Source of the DNA: Allium sativum
Taxonomy: Eukaryota; Streptophyta; Magnoliopsida; Asparagales; Amaryllidaceae
Reading direction: 5' to 3'
Assembly (NCBI GenBank): GCA_030737875.1
Contig: CM060912.1
Span: 883,647,199-883,711,198 of the forward strand
DNA: 64,000 nucleotides
The stretch's first letter is position 1. Every line of letters starts with the position of its first letter. A program made the translations under genes and the position numbers. The notes under the pieces were generated by a model that saw nothing but the letters and a program-made list of their open reading frames with translations, ran no database searches and was not told the DNA's origin. Below are positions 24,765 through 36,334 of the stretch, in pieces.

Positions 24765-25290
24765 GTTGGTTAAGTGTCTTTAGTCGATTCAAGCTATCTT
24801 AACCCTCTTCCCTTATCCTATTACACTGGTTAAGTGTTATCCCTTTATGCTTTTTACTTAACCCTATTCATTTATCATATTCTGATGGTTAAGCGTTCAG
24901 GTTTACTTAACCCTATGGTCTAGTCCAGCTAACATATTAAATTGGCTAAGTGTATTACTTAACCCCAACCTCTAGTCTAATTAACATGTTAAATTGGCTA
25001 AGTGTATTAACTTTACTTAACCCCACCTTCTAGTCTAGTCAACATGTTAATTTGGCTAAGTATTCCCATGGACTTAACCCTCCCATTCTAGCTTTAACTG
25101 TGCTAAGTTGGTTAAGTGTTCCTTAACCTTCCCATTCTAGCTTAACCGTGTTAGGTTGGTTAAGTGTTCCTATGGACTTAACCTTCCCATTCTAGCTTAA
25201 CTTTGTTAAGTCGGTTAAGTGTTCCTATGGACTTAACCCACCCATTCTTGCTTAACTGTGTTAAATTGGTTAAGTGTTTCTATGGACTTA
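24765..25290 (-). repeat. Repeated GGTTAAGTG / ACTTAACC cluster in LTR C
   Basis: About ten diverged copies, spaced 45-65 bp, each pair a GGTTAAGTG-like motif with a following ACTTAACC-like motif, so every unit can pair with itself. An upstream variant with TTTACYACTTAG lies at 24630-24750. Confidence 0.75.
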
Positions 25291-26516
25291 ACTCTCCCAT
25301 TCTTGTTCTAGCTTTAATTAATAAATTAAAGTCGCAACCTCTCACATTAGACAGATATTGCTGCGGTTACTGGATGTGCCGGTCGGTTCCGGGCAGGTTT
25401 ACACCGCAACTCAGTCTAACCTCGGGTTAGGCATATTCATGTTTTCTACGTTCAAAGGATTTTGATTAATTTCCAAATCTGGTTTTGAAAACAACCATCC
25501 CGTCCTTCGGATCAGTTAGGGATAGCCAGGGAGGGCATGAAACTTGTATTTTCCAAACCCAAGCCTAGACACTATCCTCTCTGTCACCCTAGAACCTTCT
25601 GGTCTATGTGTTATAAAAAGGGATGTTATCAAAATACTTTTCTTTTGTTTATAAATTGTTAACAATTTATTTCAAAAGCCCATTTCCCCTTTTTAGACAA
25701 ATTTGGCCTATATTTATTTGTCAAGCCTACTAGTATACTTATATTCTAGGCCCAAGTCCTAACCCAACATGCAGTTTAGGCCATTTTCTATTTCATTGCC
25801 GAAACTAGATTAAATATCCTAGTTTATAATTTATGGCTAAAACTTAACCAAGTTACATATTTTGTGGTAAATGAACAATTTAACATTTATGACGAATTCT
25901 ATAAGTAAATTACTCCTAATTTACTTATTTCATTACTACTCTTTTAATGTACATTGTCACATTTATTATTATGGCCCATTCTCTCTTATTTATCATATTT
26001 ATACTTTTTGGTATGTAAATTATACCAAATTTAGTGTCGCTAACCATAATTTATTCTAAACATGACAATTGCTCACAATTATGAATAAATTCAAAATTGT
26101 GCTAATATACTTATTCCAAATCAACCTTAATTAACCCAATCTTGGTTTAACATCCTAATTCACAATTTATGGCAAAACTAGAATTATTTTTCTAGTTTAC
26201 ATTTTATGCCTAAAATTTAGCTTACTTACTAACGCTAAATTTAATATGTCAAAATCACATATTCCCTAATCCATGTCAATTTCCCCGTTTTCATTTTAAT
26301 ATGCATGTCATAATACATATTCCAAATTATGCCAATTTCCAAGTTTACAATTACGTTCATATTCATTTCCATGTTTTTCCCCAAATCGCATTCCCACCGT
26401 TCGAATAATCGTGATTCAACCTAGATTATAAATAAATCTAGATTCGTAGATAAAAAGGGAATGAATCAAAATGACAAGAAGGAATAATTGGCATAAAAAG
26501 GTTTGGATAACAATGT

Positions 26517-26653
26517 AGGTTCAAGAATATGGGTAGACCTAACTAAATAGGTAAATTCCCACTGTCTTAAAACCAAAGAATGGGCAAAATAGGTTCAAGA
26601 ACGTGGGTAGACCTAACTTAATAGGTAAATTCCCACTGTCTTAAAACCAAAGA
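26517..26653 (-). repeat. 73 bp tandem duplication in LTR C
   Basis: Two near-identical units share AGGTTCAAGAA, TGGGTAGACCTAACT and TTCCCACTGTCTTAAAACC. Confidence 0.85.
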
Positions 26654-27185
26654 AAAACCAAGGAACAGGTAGAATAAATAATTGGGTTTAGACCCAACTT
26701 CTCAATCACAAAACTAAAGCAATATTTTCCTAATCATAAATCATGGGTGTCAAAATCACAGTTGTCCTCATTATGTCATAAGTAATAGTTTATTTCCAAA
26801 TCAAAGGTATAGGCCTAGTCAAGGAAATAATCCTTGTAGTCACAGTCATAGTCATAGGAAATGTCCATAGTCATATGCGATGTTCATAGTCCAAAAGGGA
26901 AAATAATTCCCATGGTCATAAGTCATTGTCATAGGCAATGTCTATATGTCCCAAAATCAAAGGCTTATGTCATAGTCCAAAGGCATATGCTTTCAAAGGC
27001 CACAGTTCTATAGTCATAGTCGCGGTTACAGTCTTATTTGTCCTCAAATCATAACAGTTCTTAATTCAGTCCAAGAGTATAAACACAGATTCGAAGAGAG
27101 AGAGAGAGAGAGATTTGGCATATTCCTTTATTCCTTTAATTTCATGTCACAAATAAAACAAAATATTCAGATCTAGAAATAACCA

Positions 27186-27581
27186 ACTTACAGAAAATAG
27201 ATCTAGAAAAGAAGGAAAGCGTGGCTATGATTCGTGCGTCGTTGCTTGAAACTTGTTTGAGCTAGCCTTTGAATTCTTTACTTGAAACTTTGATTTGAAT
27301 CCCTCCTTAAAAGTCTTTTAGCAGCATCTCCTCATCTTGAATCATATTTTATTTTATTTATTTAAGAAAATTTAGAGGAGGGGAAGAAGCCATGAATCTT
27401 AGCAGCATAAGGATAGAAGAGAATTGGTGCAAAGAGAATGAAGACTAGGGCTGTTTATATAGCTGCTCAAGACCTTATCGTACACGCAGCGCTGAGTCAG
27501 CATTGAACCTAGTTAAGAAAATAGTCCAGGTACGTAGATGAATCTAGCCAAACCTTATCATACACGCAGTGCTGAGTCAGC
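27186..27581 (-). promoter_or_regulatory. Element C 3' LTR: bZIP-type sites, TATA box, leader and splice donor
   Basis: In minus-strand order: GCTGACTCAGC at 27581-27571 and again at 27501-27491 (exact 11 bp palindromes around TGACTCA, in a 78-80 bp duplicated unit); TATATAAA at 27461-27454; CT-rich CAGCCCTAGTCTTCATTCTC as likely start area; a ~260 nt leader; and TTTCT|GTAAGT (intron start 27191). TGACTCA is the GCN4/bZIP core. All parts are kept in the second LTR. Confidence 0.6.
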
Positions 27582-27973
27582 ATTGGGTCCCACAAGCTAT
27601 TTTGGCGTAAAAGTTTGATTTTTAAACTTTTGAATTTCTGGAATTTATTTAACCGTTTTATTCACATGAAATATTCTTATATGTATACAATTCCTCTAAC
27701 GACCATTTTACGCGTATATATATACGCACAACTTTCATTTTATTTTCAAAATTCAAATGATGTTGCCATATTTCATTGACTGTAGCCTTATCTTGAATTT
27801 TATCTTTCGTATACATACATTTTTGCATATATATATTTATATTCTCATATGTATATATATATTTTCTTTATTTCCTTATATGTACGTTCTTATCCTTTCA
27901 AATTTTGAATTTGTATACGTACATATATTTGCATGTTCAGTTGGCCCTCTCTAAAACAAAGATAAAAAAATTA

Positions 27974-28047
27974 TGCCGCCGCCGGGGTTCGAACCCCCGA
28001 CCTCTATGCTACAAATCCAATGCCTCAACCAACTGAGCTACAGAGGC
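27974..28047 (-). tRNA. tRNA-like sequence in LTR C (degenerate, Thr-like)
   Basis: The 74-nt minus-strand sequence starts GCCTCTG and ends CGGCGGCA; six of seven acceptor positions can pair, counting G-T. It holds a perfect Pol III A box (TAGCTCAGTTGG) and B box (GGTTCGAACCC). The anticodon loop would read TTTGTAG, that is TGT (Thr), but the 3' half of the anticodon stem no longer pairs and the T stem has two mismatches. It is probably a tRNA-derived pseudogene with an intact internal promoter, starting 172 bases from the LTR start and on the same strand. A functional tRNA is unlikely. Confidence 0.55.
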
Positions 28048-28219
28048 TTTTGTTAATAAGTCTTAGAACAATAATAATTATCGTTCTCTCCTTACTTCTC
28101 TTTTTCATGTTAGTTACGATACTTAAACTAAACAACTGCATGGATCTTTTTTTTTCTTTTAAAAATTAATTGTACTTTAATTTATGAATCTTAATGTCAC
28201 AGAATTACGGGGTGTTACA

Positions 28220-28256
28220 TTCTCCCCCACTTAAAAGGATTTCGTCCCCGAAATCT
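28220..28256 (-). other. Element C: polypurine tract and conserved upstream block
   Basis: The minus strand reads TTTCGGGGACGAAAT and then AAGTGGGGGAGAA directly before the 3' LTR. This is the priming site for plus-strand DNA. The GGGGACGAAA block also precedes the polypurine tracts of B and D. Confidence 0.88.
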
Positions 28257-29857
28257 TCATGTTAGGAAGAATGTGTCTTACCATCCAATCACCCATCTAC
28301 TCAACCATTCAATCACAGGCATTCATTGTCCTTAAAAGATTTCTAATGCTTTCATGTTCATATGCATAGTGTGTGTATATGTCTCTATCTAATGCAAAAT
28401 CAGGCGGTCTACTGATTCAGTTGACCTCCTTGATGCAAATTGTGTTAGTGCCATGCGTCCAATCATGTATGCAAGCATCCCTGGTCATGTAAATACTACA
28501 TGCGTGCACAACCATACATCCATATGCAATGTCCATATGATATCATATCAAGTTCAACTTACAAACAAATGCATATATGTAAATGCTATATGAAAGCGTT
28601 CGAACTTGATCTAGTGTCTAATACGTATGCATATGCATCCACGAGCAACCATTTGCAACCACTTGAAACCATTCAACCATAACATGTTTCAAATACATGT
28701 TTACATCCATTGGCTTCTACCTAAGGATCGCAGATATGACCTAGAGGATATACTTTTGGAAAGAGAGAAACAACTACGCGTAAAGCTCCTAAACAGAGAA
28801 ATCAAGGATGCACCCTTAAGGAAAAAGGGCATGTTGCTAGTATCTAGCCTTCTTGAGCTTTACTCCAATGTATCTTAACCAATTTATCTTCACGATTGTG
28901 AAGTTCCTAACCTCCATTTCCAAAATAAATAGATGTCAATCACGGTACCAAGTGTATGATTAGAGGTCTCTCCCTTATCCACCATGCCATAACTATAAGG
29001 GTTGAAAGATCACTACGCGCTTTTTAGAGTGCCTGTCACAACTATTCATCTCTCACGCAAACCATCCAAGTCGAACTCGAAGTTCCTCAAGTACAAGCCC
29101 CAAAGGCCTAAACCAATATCAGACAAGCACCCAAGGAATATCTCCTTTGAATTAAAACGATCTACGTGATATGATATAAACAAACTCGATAACTATTCTC
29201 AAACCCTACTATCCAAAAATAAACGGGTTGAACCACCCACTGGGTTTGAGACTGATTGGGATCTTCTTACTATTCAAGTACTAAGGTGCAGAGACTTAAC
29301 TATGGAAGCAAATATGAACAGATGCGAAGCGCTAAAACCGAAGGAAAGAGTATGAACAGAAAACTAGATTCTTTCCAACAGAAACTTTAACAACCTATCT
29401 CCTAGGTATGCTTAGCATGTACTTGTCTTTGTAAAAATCTTGTCCCTCGTCCTTGCCCTTGTCTTTAATTATATGCCCTATCATAGGGTTTTGTCCCTTT
29501 TGCCAAACTCCTCATCCCTTTCCATGTATTGCTATGTTGGCAAATCTCTCGAAAACTGCTTCCATCATACAGAAAAACCTTATAAACTTGAAAGAAGACT
29601 GGCCGTAAGTGGAACGAATACGGCTATAGATGGAGGACGGGCACTACTTTGCCCTTCGATGAGGTTACCTCCCAGAAAGCCAGGAGCCACAGAAACTCAA
29701 GAAAGAAGGAGACAAGAATTCAAATAGAGGAAGAGGAGACAATGCGTATGGCTTTGGGGAATATGCCTTTAAAACAAATCCTTTCTTTTAAAAATGCTTC
29801 TTTAAAAACCGTTTGAAAATAATTTTTCAAATCTTTTATCTGATCCGGTAACCTTCA

Positions 29858-29869
29858 GCTCTGATACCA
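29858..29869 (-). other. Element C: primer binding site for initiator tRNA-Met
   Basis: The minus strand reads TGGTATCAGAGC, two bases from the end of the 5' LTR at 29872. Confidence 0.9.
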
Positions 29870-29871
29870 CG

Positions 29872-30302
29872 TGTAACACCCCACGTCCGTTAGTGTCACT
29901 CACAAAGGGAATGCACTAAGTTCTGTGGAGCATTTTGGGTAAAAGATGTAGATAAATTACAAGACAGACAAATTATTAAACAGTGGAAAATAGAACTTTG
30001 CTTTATTGATAAAATAGTCTGTACAAGATTCTTTTACAATATCAGAGTATCATCTGTCTTTATAAAATAAAGAAGCATGAAAATACATTTATATATTCCC
30101 CAATGTAGCAAGAGCCAGCCATAGCATCTGGAAGAGAATCCAAACACAACTTCGTCAAATCTTTAAGCTGGGAAAGAGCAACGGTCCAGTCTAATCCTGA
30201 GTTATACTATTCCCTCCTCAACTACCTGGGGGGGGGGACGAAAGAAAAGAAGACGAAAGAAAAACGGAGTCAGACATAAAGCGTGAGCAAGTTCAGTACA
30301 TT
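29872..30302 (-). repeat. Element C: 5' LTR, terminal part beyond insertion B
   Basis: It matches 23111-23541 of the other LTR nearly base for base. The G run at 30228-30238 is shorter than its partner at 23467-23482. At 30298-30302 the host sequence is duplicated by insertion of B. Confidence 0.9.
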
Positions 30303-31639
30303 TGAGACGACCCGATTTCCCGTTCTCACGGAAACAAGGTTATCTTTGGAATATAACACAGAAACATATAATAGCAGAACAGAATTAAATAAATACACCA
30401 GATAATGAAAACAAAATATACTGGATAAAAGTAATCATCAGAGTTACACAGTATACAGGATCTTACTTAGTACAAATACAGTTCAGCTATACATAAATGT
30501 CTACAGCGGAAATAAACAAAATATGTACAATAGGAGCTGAACAGCATAAAAAGAAATAAATGATAGAATCCATCTTCAGCTCCAGCTATCCAGAAAGAAC
30601 CAGCTAAACCTGAATACAAGGCTACCCGTGTAGAAAAAGGGGGCACCCGAGTTTGAGAGTGAAACAAACTACGAGTCAGTCATGGGACTGGTATGAGAAA
30701 TCCACTCAACACATATATAATTGGCTAATCACAGGACCACGCCACTTTCGTGGAACGGGTTTACTCCATTGGATTGCCAGTGCTTTAAAACAAATCTTTC
30801 TTTTAAACATCGCTATGCTTTTTATAAAAATGAAGCCATTATAAGATTCAGTTCCCATCACACAATGCAACGCAAACCGGAGGATAGAGTTTTACCTTAT
30901 AATGGCCAAAATATGATTGATACGAATAAAACAAAGGCAATTGATATTATTGCTAGTGTTTATATGTTTTGAAAACAATTTCAAATCATAACTATCAATC
31001 ATAGACGGCATGGGTACCATATATCATGTCGTCATATATATATATATACAATCAAAACCGCACGATGTCATATTTGGAAATTGGATTTCCGTCATGAACC
31101 AAGGCAAAAGATAGTCCTTACCGAATTCGTGACTCTCTAGCCCGAGCCACAGGCAAGCGCGCAGGCAAGCCTTTAGATCGTCAGGGCCGGTCCACCGATG
31201 TGGATTATTATGCCTGAACAATACGTTTCCCCGCCCTTTGGGGGCGTAAACGAGCCAACGAATGACTCCATCGGACCCGGATCGTCCGATCAAACCGAGG
31301 CGCCTCGCAACAGCAACAACCACATAGGTGAAAAGTATATAAATGTCAGGGCTGGTAGGTCACTGACACCACCCTAGCTAGAAAGAAACGCATGCCCTCC
31401 CTGAGGTCCTTCTCCAGTTTTAGGTTCATACCGGGGTGTGAGGCTCGCGAATTCACGTTATACACAAAGCTACGCCACACAGGCGGTGCTTTGATCATCA
31501 CCACAAGACTTTGCTTTTCAACAGAAGCCCTGATCACTGCATCTTAGCATGCCACACAGGCAATTCATGCCATGCGACTGATGTCCATCGATATACAACC
31601 TCTGAGCTCGTGCGTCTCAAAGAAGGGCGTTAAGCAAAA

Positions 31640-31770
31640 GAATAAATTCTTCGCCGCCAAACAGATGTATATTTAACAGAGATCAATCAACATAGAATAA
31701 AATCCAATGTCAGACACACAGTCCATTTGCAAGTCCGTTCTGGGTCTGAACGAAACCGGAGGCACTAAAT
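31640..31770 (-). promoter_or_regulatory. Element B 3' LTR: conserved block with second TATA box
   Basis: The minus strand has GTTTCGTTCAGACCCAGAAC, then TTAAATATACAT (31676-31665), then GGCGGCGAAGAATTTATTCT. The same block occurs in D and in the very diverged E. Its conservation and the TATA-like core suggest a promoter about 1.35 kb before the LTR end. Confidence 0.5.
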
Positions 31771-32214
31771 ACCTCGCAAACCCTTCGATCACCACGTACG
31801 TCTGGACGATCACCACTCATTATCCATATTTCGGGATGCCTCCCAATCAGGACCTCGGTTACCATCCAAACGAGGTGAATATCTCCGGTCTTCGACCACC
31901 ATCTTCATCTTCGAATTTCAATCGTCGGTCGATTATTCGAAATGAGAATTAACTCGGCCTTTCCAAATAATTCACGTATATTTAGAATTTCAAATCGATT
32001 TATTTCAATGGTTAAATTACTCGACAACACCAATTGTGTTCTTTAATGTAATTTTCACACCAAACACATTCAACCATCAAAAGCCACGCAAATCAAGCAA
32101 ATTCAGTTTATTTCTATTCCATATCGCTTATGATATTTTATAACTATTTATCGCTATTTTTATTTATTTTAAAATAGCCATTTTATTCAAAACGACGCTT
32201 CGGGCCATAAGGCG

Positions 32215-32650
32215 GCAGTGGCGCTGTTTTCCTTCAGATTTGATTTACATATATCTGAAAATCTAACCGTTGGATCTTCGCAAAATTTACATCATTAGAA
32301 AGGTCTTTTCAAAACGAATCCAACGGTTCCAGTTTCGGGAAATTCCGACGGTCGGATCTCCCGGTACAATCGTTTGAAATTTCGATTTCAAAATACGAAC
32401 TGCAGCGTCGTTATTCGATTAAATATAATTATATTTATATATATAAATAAATATAATCGTTTCTGGCGCTGTTTTTCTTCAGATTTGAATTAAACATTCC
32501 AGACAATCCAACCGTTGGATTTTAACAAGGTTGGTGCCGTTGGAAAGATTATTCCAAGGCGAACCCGACGGTTGAGGTTTCGGGAAAATCCAATGGTCGG
32601 ATTTCCCGTACTAGTCGTTTGAAATCACGGTTTCAAAATACGAACTGCAC
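32215..32650 (-). repeat. 245 bp diverged tandem duplication in LTR B
   Basis: Two copies begin (plus strand) with TGGCGCTGTTTT(C/T)CTTCAGATTTGA and share CAACCGTTGGAT-like, GGTCGGAT(C/T)TCCCG and TTTCAAAATACGAACTGCA landmarks. The second LTR carries the same pair at about 42740-43175. Confidence 0.8.
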
Positions 32651-33280
32651 GGCCTCGTTTCGTTTTAATTTTATTTATATTTATATATTTATATAAATAT
32701 AGTTCATTCAATGATTTCCATATCGTTTTCACTTCAAATATTTTTCTAACGCCTTAAATTTTGGAAAAATTTCGCCATAACCTCCCCTGCACCGGGAGCA
32801 TCGGGAAATCGCAAATAGCGTTCCCGGTCCTTCTAATCTCAAAAAGAAAAAGAAGAAGCCAAGCGGCTAGCCAATAGGCTCAAAATCATCACCCAAACAA
32901 ATCAGTAAATGTGTACCTATTTGTCGGGCACAAAATTTTATTCCTCTTCTCTAGCCCCTTTGCTATAACCTGTTCAATGAATATTGCATGTACATATATA
33001 TACAGTTCTTATCATTTATCAATTTCTATTCGACTTCATATTTGATTTCTATTTGGTTTAAAAACTCCATTCATTCTAATGTTACATAAATAGGTGCAAA
33101 TCATTTCATTAGCTAATTAATGAATATTTCAACTCATATATGTTTATTTTGAACAAGTGGCTATTTTTAACACTTCACATTTCAACGATTTATGCATACA
33201 ATAAAAATGTGATTTTTATTGTAAAACAATTCATTTCAAAACACTATTTTTCTATATAGTTCATATAGGTGACAAAATAG

Positions 33281-33775
33281 GATTTTTATCATAAAACAAT
33301 TTATTTCAAAATATGAATACCATTCAACACATGAATTTCTAAACAACGAATGAATATCAATTCAACACATGAATGTTTTCTATGGTTTCTATATATAGAT
33401 AAAAATGTGATTTTTATTATCGAACAATTTATTTCAAAATATGAATACCATTCAACACATGAATTTCTAAACAACGAATGAATATCAATTCAACACATGA
33501 ATGTTTTCAATAGTTTTTATATATAGATAAAAATGTGATTTTTGTTATCGAACAATTTATTTTAAAATATGAATACCATTCAACACATGAATTTCTAAAC
33601 AACGAATGAATATCAATTCAACACATGAATGTTTTCTATGGTTTCTATATATAGATAAAAATGTGATTTTTATTATCGAACAATTTTTTTCAAAATGTGA
33701 ATACCATTCAACACATGAATTTCTAAACAACGAATGAATATCAATTCAACACATGAATGTTTTCTATACAATGAA
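33281..33775 (-). repeat. 128 bp tandem array, four units, in LTR B 3' copy
   Basis: The landmark TACCATTCAACACATGAATT recurs at 33318, 33446, 33574 and 33702, exactly 128 bp apart. Each unit also has AAACAACGAATGAATATCAA. The partner array is at about 43808-44300. It lies within the putative LTR intron. Confidence 0.92.
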
Positions 33776-34150
33776 TAAATATAGTTTAAGCATATGAAAA
33801 TAATTCAAACACACAAATATTATTCAAAATTTCGGCAGCATAACGGCAGGGTAGTTACACCGGCACCGTCCCTAGTACGGCTCCTCGCTCTACCTTAAAA
33901 CCTCGCGGTTTTTGACAATGGGGTTCATGCATCTAGTTCGCACGCAGGCGGCATGTATATATTTATTTCATTTCCACAAACTAATCCTAAGTGGTTTCAA
34001 CCAAATATTTCACAACCACCAATGGGTATTTTTCAACCACAATCAACCAATATCAATCACAAACAATCCCAAACAATCATTCGCTATCAATCAAATTTCC
34101 ACAACAATTTCAACCAATAAATATCGTCCATGGTTTGTGGACGAGGGGGC

Positions 34151-34151
<1 letters not shown>

Positions 34152-34199
<48 letters not shown>
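34152..34199. repeat. TA microsatellite in LTR B 3' copy
   Basis: About 24 TA units; the partner run in the 5' LTR (44678-44714) is shorter. Confidence 0.9.
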
Positions 34200-34201
<2 letters not shown>

Positions 34202-34895
34202 TATATATTTATAGATAGCAATTCACTTTCATTTCACACATATAAAATATAAATTTTAAATCAGAAATCTCACCAATAGCTATCCAACTGCATGACTCTT
34301 CCTTTATAGAAATCTTCGCCTTTTGTCGCTTTCGCCCGTATTCTCTACACATGTAAAAATCGAATTTTTACGATGCTATTCAATATATAAAAATATGATT
34401 TTTACTTCGACTTTCAATATATAAAAATATGACTCTTCCTATTTAAAGTTCAAATCTTTTTCCATTAAAGTTTAAACCTTTCCTATTTAATATTTAAACC
34501 ATTTTTTAAAAACAAAATCAGTTTATTTCTTTAAAACAAATCAGTTTTTAATACTTTAAAAACAAAATCAGTTTTATTTCTTTAAAAACAAATCAGTTTT
34601 ATTTCTTTAAAAACAAATCAGTTTTATTTCTATATTTTTAAAACAGTTTTATTTCTATATTTTTAAAACAGTTTTATTTCTTTAAAATCCTAAAAAAAAT
34701 CAGTTTTAAAATTCTTAAAAAATCAGTTTTTATTTTTAAAACAAAACAGTTTTTTTTCTTTTTCTTTAAATTCAGTTTTAAATCTATCCTAATATCGGTT
34801 TTAAATCGATCCTAATATTAGTTTTAAACTTTATATAAAAATCAGTTTATATATAAAATAAAAATAAAATAAATAAAAATAAAATTAAATTAAAA

Positions 34896-35243
34896 ACTTA
34901 CAGAGGAGCAGGGGGGGGGGGGGGGGAAGGAGACGACGTCGGCGGCTTCAGTGTCGCTAGCGAGGGGGGGGAAGAGGCTTCGTCGGAGATAGTACGATCT
35001 GGGGGGCTTCGGGTTTCGAACGCGATGGAGGGAGGACCGGGGTCTTCGTCGGCGGCTTCGATCGATGGAGGGGGGGGGGGGCAGGTGGAGGCGTGGTCGT
35101 CGGCGATGGCGGTCGTGGGCGGGCGGCTCGATCTAATTTAGGGTTTTTTTTTTCTCTTTTCCGTTTGAAATTATAATGAACGGGGGGGGGGGGGGGGGGG
35201 GCAAGCAGAAGGAAAAAGGGGGAGAAAGAATATATTTTATATA
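34896..35243 (-). promoter_or_regulatory. Element B 3' LTR: TATA box, GC-rich leader and splice donor
   Basis: On the minus strand, TATATAAAATA (35243-35233) is followed by CT-rich TTCTTTCTCCCCC, a poly-C run, a telo-box-like AAACCCTAAA (near 35145), GC-rich leader, further poly-C runs and CCTCT|GTAAGT (intron start 34901). A telo box next to a pyrimidine-rich start area is common in plant promoters of highly expressed genes. Transcription and splicing are inferred. Confidence 0.5.
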
Positions 35244-36113
35244 TTTTTTTTTTTGATTATTTAATTATTCCAAAAAGGTTGACTTTTACATACGACCTCG
35301 AAACGAGGCCCACCGCCTGTCGCCCCTAGCGTTTCACCCCCATTCCGAACACAATGGGATATGTATCGCAAGCTGATTTGATTGTTACAATCAGTTTCCG
35401 TTGAATTTTCATTTAAATCATTATATTGAATTTTAAACGTACATTTCAAATTACCGGGGCCACATACTAACTAGAAAAATTCCCGAAAAATATTTTCTAG
35501 CTACGTATTGACGATACGGTCCTAACAAAACTAGTTTCGTCGAATTCTGAGACCGTTTGAAAAATGGCCAATTTCCAGTCGATTAAAATCAACTGAAACT
35601 GGTCAAACGCGTTTTACTTTGCCATGCTCACATATTGATTCGAAAAATTATGAAATTTGAAACCTAGCAATAACTTGACACTGCGGATCCAACAAAAGTG
35701 GTTTCGTCGAAATCCGAGGTCATTTGCAAAATGTCCATTTTTAAGGGCCTGAATTCCATAGCGACTATTCAGAATTTTCAACTGGACATATCTTTTGATT
35801 CCCGCTATCAAATTTCGATTGGTCAGATTCGTTAGAAAGATATCATCAATTAGATACTAATGTTTTTGGTCTCACTAAAATCCAGATTGTTTTGCACCCG
35901 GTATATTCAATTGAAGTTTGAAATCGAATTATCGAACTACCGCGCCATTTTCAATTCTATATATAATTATAATTAATTATATTCGTTTTCAATTGTCGAT
36001 TCAAACTCAGTTTTCATCGCCATTATTTAAAATATTTATTTTAAATATTTAAAATCCATTATTTTAGCCAATTTAAAAATTTTAAATTGGTTCAGATTTT
36101 CTGGGTCGTTACA

Positions 36114-36152
36114 ATCTCCCCCACTTAAAACTTTTCGTCCCCGAAAAGGAAT
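36114..36152 (-). other. Element B: polypurine tract and upstream block
   Basis: The minus strand reads TTCGGGGACGAAAAG and TTTTAAGTGGGGGAGAT directly before TGTAAC of the 3' LTR. The same block, base for base in this core, precedes the 3' LTR of D. Confidence 0.9.
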
Positions 36153-36334
36153 AAAGTCGAAAGTGGTTTGATAAATCTACAATCACACGACACAACAATC
36201 AATCCAATTGTTTTTAACCTTTCAAAGCCATACAAATTAATTCCTATTTTTCTTCTAAAATCATTCAAACAATTATAATAGAATAGAGAATTAAATGGTG
36301 AGGTAAAGTATGGTAAATATACCTTGCACCGGAG

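Larger units (their letters stand above)
23111..28219 (-). repeat. Element C: 3' LTR, 5109 bp
   Basis: It matches the split copy at 29872-30302 plus 46617-51300. Reading the minus strand from 28219: TGTAACACCCCGTAATTCTG, a tRNA-like sequence, paired bZIP-type sites, a TATA box, leader, splice donor (27191), simple-sequence zones, poly-C acceptor (23465) and the end at GGGGTGTTACA. No protein-coding gene. Confidence 0.93.
28220..29871 (-). other. Element C: non-coding interior
   Basis: The interior is 1652 bp between polypurine tract and primer site. Scanning both strands shows only short open frames (under 100 codons) with no Gag, protease, RT or integrase motif. It is too short for gag-pol, which needs over 4 kb in B. 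Confidence 0.8.
30303..36113 (-). repeat. Element B: 3' LTR, 5811 bp
   Basis: On the minus strand it opens TGTAACGACCCAG after the polypurine tract and ends GGGTCGTCTCA. It contains a TATA/leader/donor module, poly-C tracts, an A/T-rich zone with repeated AAACTGATTT-like units, a TA microsatellite, a 128 bp tandem array, a 245 bp duplication, a second conserved TATA block and a candidate acceptor (AG ending at 30610). Open frames inside are short and lie in low-complexity or antisense sequence. Confidence 0.93.

Noticed and set aside
28500..29727. Several 60-95 codon open frames in the interior of C
   Set aside because: They lie on the strand opposite to the element, overlap one another, and carry no Gag, protease, RT or integrase motif.
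31707..31952. 81-codon open frame conserved in both B LTRs (also 42233-42478)
   Set aside because: It lies antisense across the conserved TATA block; identity between the copies only reflects recent LTR duplication.
34152..34214. Open frames ending in repeated IYIYIY
   Set aside because: Translation of the TA microsatellite in LTR B.
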